Assembly (NCBI RefSeq): GCF_040954645.1
Contig: NC_092806.1
Location: 159,336,328-159,400,327, forward strand
DNA from: Diabrotica undecimpunctata
Lineage: Eukaryota > Arthropoda > Insecta > Coleoptera > Chrysomelidae
Direction of reading: 5' to 3'
DNA length: 64,000 nucleotides
In this document: piece by piece, positions 1-10,211 of the stretch
How the letters are laid out: every line of letters starts with the position of its first letter
Position numbering within the stretch: the stretch's first letter is position 1
Notes under the pieces: generated by a model
What the model was told of the DNA's origin: nothing
Databases searched by the model: none
Seen by the model: the letters and a program-made list of their open reading frames with translations, nothing else
Position numbers and translations under genes: made by a program

Positions 1-61
1 AATTTTATAAATTAGTTTTTGTACTTGGAGAAAAGGTTTTTGGGAACTGATAGCTAAATAA

Positions 62-178
62 GGTAACAGATAATATAATAATATATAGTCCATAATATTT
101 CCACATAATATGTGGAAACATAATTTCCACATAATTTCCCTACATAATATTTCCACATAATAGATTATGTGGAAACAG
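62..178. repeat. cluster of short palindromic units
   Basis: The unit TTTCCACATAATA and its reverse complement TATTATGTGGAAA occur about five times in roughly 80 bases (97-176). One pair forms a 21-base near-perfect palindrome at about 98-118. This is seen directly. It could be the end of a small foldback element or slippage-amplified sequence; no gene is involved. Confidence 0.6.
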
Positions 179-186
179 TATAAGTC

Positions 187-647
187 TGAAAATTAGATTA
201 GTGAGATGTTATGTGTTCTCTACTCTTTTGTATGGTGTCGAAGGTTGAACTTTGACAGATAGACTTCTCAAGAAACTGGAAGCCTTTGAAATCTGGGTGT
301 ATCGGAGAATCCTACGAATAAGTTGGGTGGATAGAGTTCGTAAGCTGTTTTGCATCGGATGGGAAAAGTTATCGAAGTCGTCAAAACAGTTAAAAATCGC
401 AAACTTGAAAATTTTGGCCATGTTATGCGCCACCCAGAGAGATATAATATACTCCATTTAATAATACAAGGCAAGGTAGACGGAAGAAGTGGGCCAGGTC
501 GAAGAAGAACGTCATGGCTTAGAAACCTGAGAGATTGGTTTAACAGATCCTCTGCATCTCTTTTCCGAGCTGCCGTCAACAAAATTACTATAGCCAATTT
601 GATAGCCAACGCTCGATAATCGAGCTCGGCACATGAAGAAGAAGAAT
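187..647 (+). mobile_element. RTE-like LINE, 3' end of reverse transcriptase ORF
   Basis: This is the C-terminal tail of a LINE endonuclease/reverse transcriptase, downstream of the catalytic RT core. Visible motifs, in order, are RCYVFSTLLYG, FEIWVYRRILRISW, FGHVMRHPERYN, GPGRRRTSWLRNLRDWF and LFRAAVNK. The same series ends the other RTE-like copies here (7022-8152, 33661-35217). The copy is dead: a Trp-to-stop change (TGA) lies near 247 and a frameshift near 340 moves the reading from one frame to another. It is 5'-truncated at about 187 and ends in GGCACATGAAGAAGAAGAA. Family identity is from recalled similarity to insect endonuclease-reverse transcriptases; the clade name is less certain. 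Confidence 0.8.
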
Positions 648-649
648 AG

Positions 650-1230
650 TTCCCTCCACAAACTATTCCAAAAAATAAATTTTTATACACAAAGGTATTT
701 ATGCTAGACATTATAAGTCATAGGTATCTTAAAAACCCACATGTGCGTCATCAGCATTTAACTGAAGCGATATTTTGACGCTCATAGGGGTGATTAGCAT
801 GTTACGTGTTAAAAGTAGAATTTATGAGATAAGATTCTTTAGGAAGTTTGTACTCAACGAACAACAAACCAATTGCACAATAAGTTTGAGTCAATTTTAA
901 TTAACTTATTACAGTTGTCATTCAGTTATTAATACGAAATTCCAATGATGAAGTAATTTCTAGGAACAATTACGAAATATGTTTCGTTTTTATGCACAAG
1001 TGTCATAAAAATCCAGATATTTCTGCGTATAAACCTCGGTAAGATAAATAAAAATGTCGCAAAGATAGTTTTGTTGCACAATTCGATAAAAACGTCATAT
1101 TATAAACCGATCAAAATACTTAAAAATACTCGTAATCGCACTTAAAAATCGCGGCGTAATTATAAAATTTGACGAACTTTATTTCTACGATATTGGTCAA
1201 AATCTAAACTGAACCTAAATACAAAATCAA
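650..1230. other. AT-rich noncoding, nothing recognised
   Basis: No convincing reading frame, RNA gene or repeat structure is visible between the two LINE remnants. Confidence 0.5.
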
Positions 1231-1235
1231 AAGAA

Positions 1236-1740
1236 ATGGGACTAAAAATAAATCTAGCAAAAACTAAATATTTAACAAACGAAACTGAGGATATAACTCT
1301 GGACAATAATAATATAGAAAAGGTTGAGTCGTATATATATTTAGGACAAAAAATTGAATTAACAAAACTCAACTCAAAGACTAGCTTCGATAGAAGATGT
1401 TCCTTAAAACGGGCAGTATTCGGAAGATTACATGTATTTGGATCAAAATTACCAAATGCTTTAAAGGTAAAAACTTTCGATTAGTAGGTACGTGTTGCCG
1501 GTACTGACATTTATGGAACTGAGACACAGGCTTTTAACAAACTCTAAATGACTCAGAGAGCTATAGACAGAGACTGCTCAACATTAAGCTCAGCGATCGC
1601 AAGTCCAATGAAGAAATAAGAAGACGAACAAAAGTTACAGATGTAATCCAAAAGATTGCCACTGTAAAATTGAATTGGGCAGGACACCTAGGAAGAGTGG
1701 AAGACAACCGTAGGACAAAGCAAATTATGTATTAACTTGA
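1236..1740 (+). mobile_element. LINE reverse transcriptase C-terminal remnant (second family)
   Basis: A degraded post-RT region of a different LINE family from the one at 187-647. The intact part reads MGLKINLAKTKYLTNE and then VESYIYLGQKIEL, the usual stretch after the YADD motif of RTE-like elements. After a stop at 1482, alternate frames still give matching blocks (RKSNEEIRRRTKVTDVIQKI, LNWAGHLGRVEDNR) to about 1710. At least two frame disruptions are present. No (GAA)n tail is seen. It starts downstream of the RT active site, so it cannot encode an active enzyme. Confidence 0.65.
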
Positions 1741-1763
1741 AAGGCATGAAGGATATAACAAAA

Positions 1764-1990
1764 ATCTAATTTGTAAGTTAACTTAATCATTATATGATTT
1801 AAAAGATACTCCAAAATGTTGGAATTATTTTGTCAAAAGTCTAACTGATCTTAGTTTTCAACGATCTAGGAAGGATCCTTGTTCGTATTATAAGAATTTT
1901 ATATTTTTACTTGTTTACGTTGATGATTTGATAATATTTTAAAAAGTGGAAAACAATATTAATTTTATAAAAATCCAGTTTGACTGAAAA
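1764..1990 (+). mobile_element. Ty1/Copia pol remnant, RT segment (left part)
   Basis: The + strand shows KLT*SLYDLKDTPKCWN and then YKNFIFLLVYVDDLIIF. The YVDD box and the preceding SLYGLKQ-like block are hallmarks of Ty1/Copia reverse transcriptase. Stop codons interrupt the frame, so this is a pseudogene. The right part of the same domain resumes at about 3716, after a Jockey LINE. No LTRs were recognised. Confidence 0.7.
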
Positions 1991-3715
1991 CTGAATCCAA
2001 TATTGACTAATAAAAAAACTGACTGGGAGAGCTTAAAAATAAACCTTTAACACAAAACTAATCTTGCTGTGCCATTGAGAAACACGAGGCAACTTGATGA
2101 CGAATTAGAAGTTTTTATAAAAAATATCCAACAGGTAGCTTGGGAAAATACTCACGCAATAACTTCTAGAACAAAAAAAGGGAACAACTATCCAAAAGAA
2201 ATGAGAGAACTCATAATAGAAAAAACAAAGTTAAAAAAAAATGTGGCAACAATACAGATCTCCACGAGACAAAACTACTCTAAATAATGCTACACAAAAA
2301 CTAAAAAGGAAGATACAGAATACATATAAAAAATTCAACAAATGATTCCTTTTTAAATACATAATTTAACAGCTGACCAGAACACAGATTATTCGTTATG
2401 GAAGGCAACAAAAAGAATGAAGAGACCAATTATTCATTCTCCTCCTATTAAATTGGAAAAAGGCAACTAGGCTAGAAGTAACAAATAGAAAGCAGAACAA
2501 TTTGCAGATCATTTAGAAAGCACGTTCAAACTCAACGACAATGATGGTGAAGAACTGAGATGGGAAGATCCATTCCAAACCGAAGAGGGAATAACGTCAA
2601 CAGAATTTAGAGAAGTATCAACAGAGATAAAAGAGAATATAAATCCTAAGAAAGCTCCAGGATATAATCTCAATAACAGGATAACTATTAAAAAATCTAT
2701 CAAGAAAAGCCATAGTTAAGCTGACACACCTCATAAATGCTGCTTTTAGATTGAGATATGTGCCTAGACTCTGGAAAGTAGGCGAAGTGATTATGATCAC
2801 CAAACCAAGTAAACCTCCTAATGAAATATCATCCTATCGACCAATAGCACACCTTTCGGTGATGTCAAAACTATTTGAAGAACTTCTATTGAAAAGATTA
2901 AAACCAATAATAGAAAGAAAACATCTTATACCAAATCATCAAATTGGTTTCAGAAATAAACATTCCACTATAGATCAAGTTCACATAATAACGAATATAA
3001 TAGAAAAAAAAATTAGAAGAAAAGAAGGTCTGCTCTACAATCTTTTTGGACGTAGCACAGGCGTTTGATTAAGTCTGGCATGAGGGTTTAAACTGTAAAC
3101 CAAGAATGTTCATGCCTAAACAGTATTCAGTAATCTTAGAATCATACATTGCGAATAGATATTTCAGAGTAAAACAAGAAGTGTACACCGATTTAAGGGA
3201 GATCAAAGCTGGCGTGCCACAAGGGAGCATATTAGATTCGGTCATGTACCTATTGTATACGTGTGACCTTCCAGAGCTAGAAAAAAACCCTATTTCCACC
3301 TTCGCGGATGATACAGCCATACTAGCGACAGGAGACAATAGTGAAGAAGCGACTGATAAGTTGCAACTATCAGTAAATATAATACATACCTGGACCAGAA
3401 AATGGCGAATAAAATTAAATGAGACCAAATTTGCACACATTAACTTTACAAAAAAAAATAGAAAATTTCCCAGTTAGAATAAATGATACCCAAGTTCCGT
3501 ATGTAACATCAGCAAAATACGTGGGCATCACACTAGACGCGAGGTTGCGCTGGAAACTCCATGTTAAAAAGAAAAGAGGGGAGCTTGATATTAGATATAA
3601 GAAATTGTATTGGATGATTGGAAAAAATACTAGGTCAGGAAATAACTTATAATTGGTCATTTGTGACCAGATAGCAGTATATAAACACCGTACGGGTGTT
3701 ATACAAAAAAATTGA
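1991..3715 (+). mobile_element. Jockey-type LINE, broken ORF2 (linker, RT, thumb)
   Basis: A 5'-truncated Jockey-clade retrotransposon. In order: the endonuclease-RT linker (TDWESLKINL, LDDELEVFIKNIQQVAWEN, YPKEMRELIIEK, LWKATKRMKRPI); RT fingers (LWKVGEVIMITKP, SSYRPIAHLSVMSKLFEELL, NHQIGFRNKHSTIDQ); the block AGVPQGSILDSVMY; the catalytic FADDTAILA; and the thumb with WRIKLNETK and AKYVGITLDARLRWKLHV. It is spread over several frames with stops near 2280, 3068 and 3475. Both flanks are Copia pol, so this LINE landed inside an older Copia element. Its borders are approximate (about 1991 and 3715); TTGACTGAAAA and TTGAGTCAAAGAAAA at the two edges may be a degraded target duplication. Confidence 0.85.
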
Positions 3716-3910
3716 GTCAAAGAAAAAATTTAAAATGAAAATGTTTATAATGAAAAATTAGTAGTTTTAGGTTTACAGATAAGTAAAATTGGAAATCAAG
3801 TTTATATTTCACAAAAGGAATTAATCAAGAAAATCTAGCACAGATTTAATATGATTAATTGTAAAATGATATTTCAATGCAACCTAGCTTAATCGGTCAA
3901 TTGGTAAAGA
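3716..3910 (+). mobile_element. Ty1/Copia pol remnant, RT segment (right part)
   Basis: The + strand continues the Copia RT interrupted at about 1990, reading KKKFKMKMFIMKN and then VVLGLQISKIGNQVYISQKELIKKI and RFNMINCKM across scattered stops. The LG(I/L)QI...ISQ...Y/LI+KIL..F block follows YVDD in Copia polymerases. No RNase H or LTR was recognised downstream. Confidence 0.6.
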
Positions 3911-4780
3911 TAAACATTTGGTAGGAAACGCATCCATAGAAGAAACAATATATTAAAAACCCTTTAAAAGATGACGAGAAAGTTTTTTGAAGTAAAAGAA
4001 GTGTAATTCCAATTACCAACACTGCCTACTGCGATATATTCTTCTTTTCCGTCTTCTTCATTTTTATGGATTTCACACAAATGTACTTGCCAGCAAGTTT
4101 GTACAAGTGTGTGTATACTTATATTTTGAAACTATTTCTTATTCTTAGGTAATCTTATATTCTATTTTCTTGTGTATTAAAATCCAGTTTCCACAGGTTT
4201 TGTGCTCTTTCAACTACCTCTTTTAGAGATATTTTAATAAATAATATTAATTGCAAAAAGACGCAAATTGTCCATTTGGCTAAATCAGCCGGCATTTTAT
4301 TCGAGAACAATTATTCTCAGCGTTGTCAATTAATTTCAATTGAAACGAATGTGATCTTACATTTAGAAAATAAGACATAAATAATGTCTATGATTAATAA
4401 TTCGCATTGGCATGCCATTATTCATGTATTTATTGTACGACAAAACCGTTAGCAGGGGTTTTGTTTATCGTTTCAATCAGTTTCATTGGTTCGTGATGAA
4501 GTCAGGCCACAACAATTAATTGTTTAATGACTGCATGTAACTACCTGACGAAAATAACGTAAGTACGCCGAATGAAGGTTAGAACGTAATAAAAAAAAGT
4601 AGTTCATGTAGCAATTCGTAGAAATGTACTAAGACGTGATTTCTTCAACGTTCGAACGACTTCTATGTATGTTTTAATTAAAAAATAAAAGGTTAAATTA
4701 CAATCGAATAAATTGTCCACGGTTGGTGGATTCGAATGGTATTTGAAAAAAATTCATAAAATATCACGTAGGAGAGGAGA
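3910..4780. other. AT-rich noncoding, nothing recognised
   Basis: No plausible gene is visible. The segment could contain decayed Copia RNase H or LTR sequence, but I could not align it to anything in the window. Confidence 0.4.
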
Positions 4781-4782
4781 GT

Positions 4783-5420
4783 AGCAGAGGATTGGGCGAG
4801 ACAAGACGGCACACTTGAACTACTCTGACGTCACTGTCGGTAAGCGTTGAATCTGCACTACCGGCCGAGCATGAACCTTAGCCAAGACTTGTCAAGATTT
4901 GTCAACTGTCAATTCGTCTTCTTTTCTTTATCTAATGTCATCGTCACCGTCGAAGCCACCGTCCAATGGGAACAAAGTCCCGTTCACAACAAAGTCCTGT
5001 CAACCGACGGACGCCACATGTAATCCGTACCTAACCTAACCTAACCCCCTTATCTATGATGCATTACTATTAAAGTCTGTTGTTTGTAAAATTTGTAAAA
5101 GCAGAGGATGGGACACTTGGGCGAGACAAGACGGCACACTTGAACTACTCTGACGTCACTGACGGTAAGCGTTGAATCTGCATTACCGGCCGAGCATGAA
5201 CCTTAGCCAAGACTTGTCAAGATTTGTCAACTGTCAATTCGTCTTCTTTTCTTTATCTAATGTCATCGTCACCGTCGAAGCCACCGTCCAATGGGAACAA
5301 AGTCCCGTTCACAACAAAGTCCTGTCAACCGACGGACGCCACATGTAATCCGTACCTAACCTAACCTAACCCCCTTATCTATGATGCATTACTATTAAAG
5401 TAGGTTGTTTGTAAAATTTA
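4783..5420. repeat. two-copy tandem repeat, unit about 0.32 kb
   Basis: Bases 4783-5095 and 5100-5420 are near-identical direct copies, with a period of about 325 from the shared GGGCGAGACAAGACGGCAC. They differ at a few single bases, plus a 9-base block (TGGGACACT) present only in the second copy. Each carries three CCTAA units (near 5037 and 5357), the complement of the insect telomere motif TTAGG. No coding potential was recognised. The high identity suggests a recent duplication. Confidence 0.9.
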
Positions 5421-5629
5421 GTCAGGTAGTTTTCAGGCGTAGATGGTCAAGTATTAACCAGATTGTCACACTACGACAAATTATCGAAAAAGTGAATATG
5501 GAGGCGTAGATATAACGTGGAATTGTAGAATATTAACAAGCATAAATTTGGTGGAAAAGATATTACCACGATAATCAAGCGACATTGGAATGGAACATGA
5601 TAACAGAAATATTTTGATACCTCAGCTGG

Positions 5630-5715
5630 GAGAATAAGAAGACGAGACAGACCAAAGCTGAGGTGGATAGAAGAGATAACGCGAGATGCTGAGGAGATCC
5701 GTGTTGCCAACTGAT
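5630..5715 (+). mobile_element. LINE 3' tail fragment
   Basis: A short + strand stretch reads GRIRRRDRPKLRWIEEITRD, resembling the Gly/Arg/Pro-rich tail that ends RTE-like LINE ORFs. It abuts the opposite-strand LINE remnant that follows. It is too short to place further. Confidence 0.35.
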
Positions 5716-5955
5716 TTTGGAGCCATGAGTGTCTTCTCCTGCCTGGCCCCCGCTTACTGTCTATTTCTCCCTTGACAATCAATTGCAGTAGACGGTACTT
5801 ATCGTGTTTCAATATGTGGCCTCGATATTCAAGCTTTCTTTGTTTAATTGTATTCACGATTTCTTTCTCCTTTCCGATTCTTTGGATTACCTCTATGTTG
5901 GTGACATATTCGGTCCAGGATATACGAAGAATGCGTCGGTACACCCACATTTATA
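5716..5955 (-). mobile_element. RTE-like LINE C-terminal fragment
   Basis: On the minus strand the frame reads MWVYRRILRISWTEYVTNIE, then LEYRGHILKHDKYRLLQLIV and GPGRRRHSWLQN, matching the tail of the RTE-like family elsewhere in the window. The frame is open here, but the fragment lacks the RT domain and is cut at about 5716 before the usual (GAA)n end. It is therefore truncated at both sides. Confidence 0.75.
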
Positions 5956-5959
5956 TAGA

Positions 5960-6740
5960 TAGATTATCTAAATTATAATAATTATCTCCTTCATGCTTCT
6001 TTAAGTCCAATACAATCTTTTAAATATTTGCCTGTAAATACGTACGATTCAAGAATGGTTACTTGACAACGTTTTCTTACAGTCTACCAATACCAAATAA
6101 AATTTATGATTATGTCTATCGCTGCTCTAAAAAAAGTTAATTGGCTTAGTCATCAGATCAGGACAAGCTACACCGCTTCCGTACTGCAATGTTTCTCATT
6201 CTTTTACTCTTGATCACTTAATTGCCAACATTATTGTTGTTAATATTAACCCGTACATTAATATAAACTTATCAATATTCTTAAACTTATATTTTTTGCC
6301 GTTTGTAGTCGCAACATAATATCTGTCCATAAAAATCCTAATCGCACCATAACCTTTTCGCACGTTACGATTATTACGTTGTAAACATATGAGAAATAAT
6401 CGTTAACGATATCGTGCCGTTATAAATAATAAATTAATCATGTTTTATTTATCGCTGTATAGTATATTATACATTAATAAAAAGGGAAAAACATTGTGTT
6501 AGATTAAAACCCCGTAAAAGGATTAATCCATCAAATATATTAGTACTATTTGCGCGGCTTTAAAGTTTATTATGGATTATTAGATGATATAATAAATTTT
6601 TACGATTATTACAATTTTAAGGTTAACTTTTCACAAGAAATACGTTAAAAACACAGAAAAGTAATTGAGAACTTTCAAAAAAATATTCTTAAAAACAATA
6701 AGGGCCAATATTGCTCTAAAGCTATTTTCTTGTGTCATGT
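5960..6740. other. AT-rich noncoding, nothing recognised
   Basis: I see no supported gene or repeat boundary. Short minus-strand frames here lack any recognisable motif. Confidence 0.4.
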
Positions 6741-6746
6741 TAAAGT

Positions 6747-6966
6747 AATTACTATTTAAATGGGAATCAACCACAATGAATTTAAGTAAGTTTATTGACG
6801 TTTCAATTTCCATTTCGGAAATCGTTTAAAATTAAACAACAAAAAAACAAAATTGGTTTAATTTACTAATGTTTGTATTTTGAGAACGATTTCCGAAGTG
6901 GAAATTGAAACGTCAATAAACTTACTTTAACCTTTCATAGTGGCTTATTCCCATTTAAATAGTAAT
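6747..6966. repeat. foldback (inverted-repeat) element
   Basis: Arms at about 6747-6833 and 6885-6966 are reverse complements with few mismatches, separated by about 50 bases. The shared core is TTTATTGACGTTTCAATTTC, with CTATTTAAATGGGAAT at the outer ends. A related single-arm copy lies at 49024-49069. The structure fits a small MITE-like foldback repeat; no coding capacity. Confidence 0.8.
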
Positions 6967-7021
6967 GAATTGATTTTCGCAAAGGCCTAGGAACGCGTGA
7001 AGCTCTTTTTTCACTTAATAT

Positions 7022-8152
7022 ATACTGATGCCTGGACGTCAATCATGATATATACGCATGTTTTATTGACTATAATAAAGCATTCGATAAAGTACGACAT
7101 AAACAATTAATGAATGTCCTGAAATCAAAAAAGATTGACTATAACGACCTCAGGATCGTATCAAATTTGTATTATAAACAGCGAGCAAAAGTACGTGTTA
7201 ACGAACAGCTGTCGGAAGAAATTGAAATAAGATGTGGAGTGAGACAGGGATACGTATTGTCGCCAATTCTTTTTAATGCCTACTCCGAAGAGATCCTGAA
7301 AAACGCTCTTGAGGGTGAAACAGCTGGAATAAAGGTAAATGGAGTTCCCATTAACAACATTAGATATGCGGACGACACTGTGATCTTAGCCGAAAATATT
7401 GAAGATCTTCAGAGACTGGTGACCAGAATAGCGGAGTATGGAAAACAGTATGGTCTAACAATGAATGTCAAGAAGACGAAATTTATGAGAATATTGAAAA
7501 CACAAACAAATAACGAGAATCTTCTAATAAACGGAACCAACGTCGAACAAGTGAACAAATATGTATATCTGGGAACAACGATTAACTCCACAAATGATTA
7601 TACTCAAGAGATCAAAATCAGAATAGGAAAGGTTAGAGCAAATTTCAACAAAATGAGAAGAGTGATATGTTCAAGGGATTTAAAATTGGAACTAAGAGTT
7701 AGGTTGACGAGGTGCTATGTTTTTTCGACTTTATTTTATGGAATAGAATCTTGGACCTTGAATGCGACATCAATGAAAAAACTGGAATCATTCGAGCTGT
7801 CGGTGTATAGAAGAATTCTGAAAATATCGTGGACAGAACACATCACAAACAAAGAGGTTCTGAGAAGGATGAATAAAGAAATTTAAGTTTTAAATATAAT
7901 TAAAACAAGAAAATTGGAATATCTCGGACATATTACACGTGGAGAGAAATACACCTTGCTCCAACTATTTTGCAGGGAAAGATCCAAGGAAAGAGAAGCA
8001 TGGGGAGGCGTAGAATGTTATGGCTGCGCAACCTGAGAGAGTGGTACGGATGTACAACAAATGAACTTTTCAGAGCAGCCGTCTCAAAAGTCCGAATAGT
8101 TATGATGATTGCCGACCGCCGCCGCTTAGATGGCACTTGAAGAAGAAGAACA
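7022..8152 (+). mobile_element. RTE-like LINE, RT core to 3' end
   Basis: A 5'-truncated LINE starting inside the RT fingers. The conserved blocks run YACFIDYNKAFDKVRH, then GVRQGYVLSPILFNAYSEEI, then the catalytic RYADDTVILAE, then LTMNVKKTKFM and YVYLGTTINS, and the tail YRRILKISWTEHI. The main frame is open for 258 residues (7110-7886) and keeps both catalytic aspartates. A stop and frameshift at about 7886 break the tail, whose remainder (LEYLGHI, RRRMLWLRNLREWYG, FRAAVSK) is readable to 8125. It ends GGCACTTGAAGAAGAAGAA. Not autonomous, because the endonuclease is missing. Confidence 0.9.
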
Positions 8153-8154
8153 TT

Positions 8155-9435
8155 ATTATGTATTAAAACAAAAATGTGCAAGTTCAATATTCAAGAAAAA
8201 TTAACACGTGTAGATTAGATTTTCAAATAAATTTTTTTTTTTGGAAAATTTATTGTTAAAATATATTATTTATAACTATAATACATAAACATTTAAGTTG
8301 CTTATTATTTCATAACCTTTTCTACTACTAATAATAAGAAAAAAGTAAAATTTTGCAAAATAAATATTTATTTTAATTGTTTAAACAAATTAGTCGATTA
8401 AATAACCAATTCACAATCTAACTAAATGTATTTTTATGATCTATGCCACGAGGTGCCCTAATTAAAAAAAAAAACATAAATTTTCGTTGATTAAAACCGG
8501 AGATATTGCGACTTTTATAAATTTAAATTTATGAATTCAGTTTTTGAAAATAGTTAACTCCTTATCTTTTGCGCCTCATAGACGACTGATTTTTAAACGA
8601 ATGATTTTGAATTTTTTTTTTGTCAAAACTTGAATTTTTAATCTTTTAAATGATGACTTTAAATTTCTTAATTATGAAGGTGAATTTTTTAAAGAAAAAG
8701 GACTCACTCGGGTTTTAAAGGTTGTAGATCATTATACATTTTTTAAATTCGTGTAAAAATGCCAGAATGTCGAATAAAAAAACTTCCTACATATTAATGT
8801 GCTTGAGGTATTTTAATTGTTTATAAGCTAAAAATCACAGTACTTTTTTAAACCTATTTTACAATATTTAACATAAATTTTATAATAGTTAAATGATTTA
8901 ATTTGATAAAATAAGCCTTTGTCTTCAATTTGGTGCTTTCAGACCTCATGTAGGCCCAATAGTTTAAGCATACCAGCGTTATAGATAAAAGCTTTTTAGT
9001 ATAAACAAATTCAAATTTGTAATAACTATTAAGTGAAATTTTTTGAAATCTTTAAAGCTGAATATTTGTCCCCATTCCCATGCGAAATTAAAGTTTTTGT
9101 GTATTTTTAGAAAAGTTATGAATAATTTTCAAAAAATCGACTGTTGAGTCTATTTTTGCAATAATTACACAACAAATTAACAAAAATATCTTTACAAACC
9201 CTCATTTTACCGTCAACTTTAGCATTTAAAAGCAAATAGCGATCTTACATTGTTTATATATTGTTTAAAGTGAAAAATGAGGTATAATCTTTTGCAAATT
9301 TTACATTACATTTTGTTATCACCAAATTGATCAAAAGTATTTGTTAGTTCCTTGGTCTATATAAGCACTTACAGAATTATTGTAAACATTAATTATTTAT
9401 TTCCTTTTAACATTAAGTTTATTTTAAAATTTATG
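8155..9435. other. AT-rich noncoding, nothing recognised
   Basis: About 1.3 kb of very AT-rich sequence without any coding frame or clear repeat arms. Confidence 0.5.
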
Positions 9436-9442
9436 CAGTTAC

Positions 9443-9652
9443 CTCGTTAGTGATGTGGTACTCAACGGAGCTCTCAGAGCCTCCATGCAGTTCCAGCAGA
9501 TCAACTTCCACCCTTCCAAGCTCGTCGACTTGCTCAAAAATCGTGTGGAATCTCATTTTTGTCTTGGTGGCGTTACACAGAGAGCGACGAAGAATCGCCT
9601 AGCACAAACTGATCGTGCAATGAATAAAGCTGAACTTGAACTGATTGTATGA
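9443..9652 (+). CDS. possible host exon or gene fragment, unidentified
   Basis: A GC-richer island in AT-rich surroundings, with an open + frame that runs to TGA at 9650-9652. It reads VVLNGALRASMQFQQINFHP, then KLVDLLKNRVESHF, and ends NKAELELIV. Codons are rich in C-ending forms (TTC, ATC, AAC, GTC, GAC), unlike neighbouring DNA. A splice-acceptor-like sequence, TTTATGCAG, lies just upstream (9430-9438), so it could be a terminal exon. The mirrored minus frame is also open (MRFHTIFEQVDELGRVEVDL) and meets a donor-like GAG|GTAACT at 9443, so strand is not settled. I do not recognise the protein. Confidence 0.25.
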   Translation, partial: LVSDVVLNGALRASMQFQQINFHPSKLVDLLKNRVESHFCLGGVTQRATKNRLAQTDRAMNKAELELIV

Positions 9653-9659
9653 CGAAAAG

Positions 9660-10205
9660 ACAGTCACTTTTGTATCGCTATATGTTCGCTTTAATTGGAA
9701 AGATAAATTACATTCTTGTCAGTGTGTCCCCCTGACCCCTCCTGGTAAATAGATAGAGAACAGGACCGGTGGGCATGAACGATATTTACAAAAATATTTA
9801 CACTGAGATGGACGTATCCGCAAAAAGAGTCTAACGGTAGGTTTTATCGACAGATTATTTTTGGTAACATTCTATATTTATACAATAGAGATAAAAAACG
9901 GTTGAACTGTTCATAGAATTTTTTAAATGAACATAATTATCACGAGTTTGCCAAAACATACTCAGGATATTTAATTAACTTTCTAGCTATTTATTTTTTA
10001 TGAAAAATTTTTGGATATGGCTTTCAGATTTACAACTATTTTCAAAATGTAATTTTTCTTATAAACCAGGAAAGTACTATAACAAAATATGCAAAAGATT
10101 AAACGTCATTTTTGATTTATAAACAATGTAAGCTATTAGATTTTAAATACTAAAGGCGAATACAGGTAAATTATATGGAAAATTGACACAATTTTAATAA
10201 AAAAG
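9660..10205. other. noncoding, nothing recognised
   Basis: No supported gene. It is the left flank of element A, ending in TA at 10210-10211. Confidence 0.4.
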
Positions 10206-10211
10206 CATATA

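Noticed and set aside
5037..5052. CCTAA repeats as a telomere
   Set aside because: Only three units per copy, inside a tandem duplicate; not an end.
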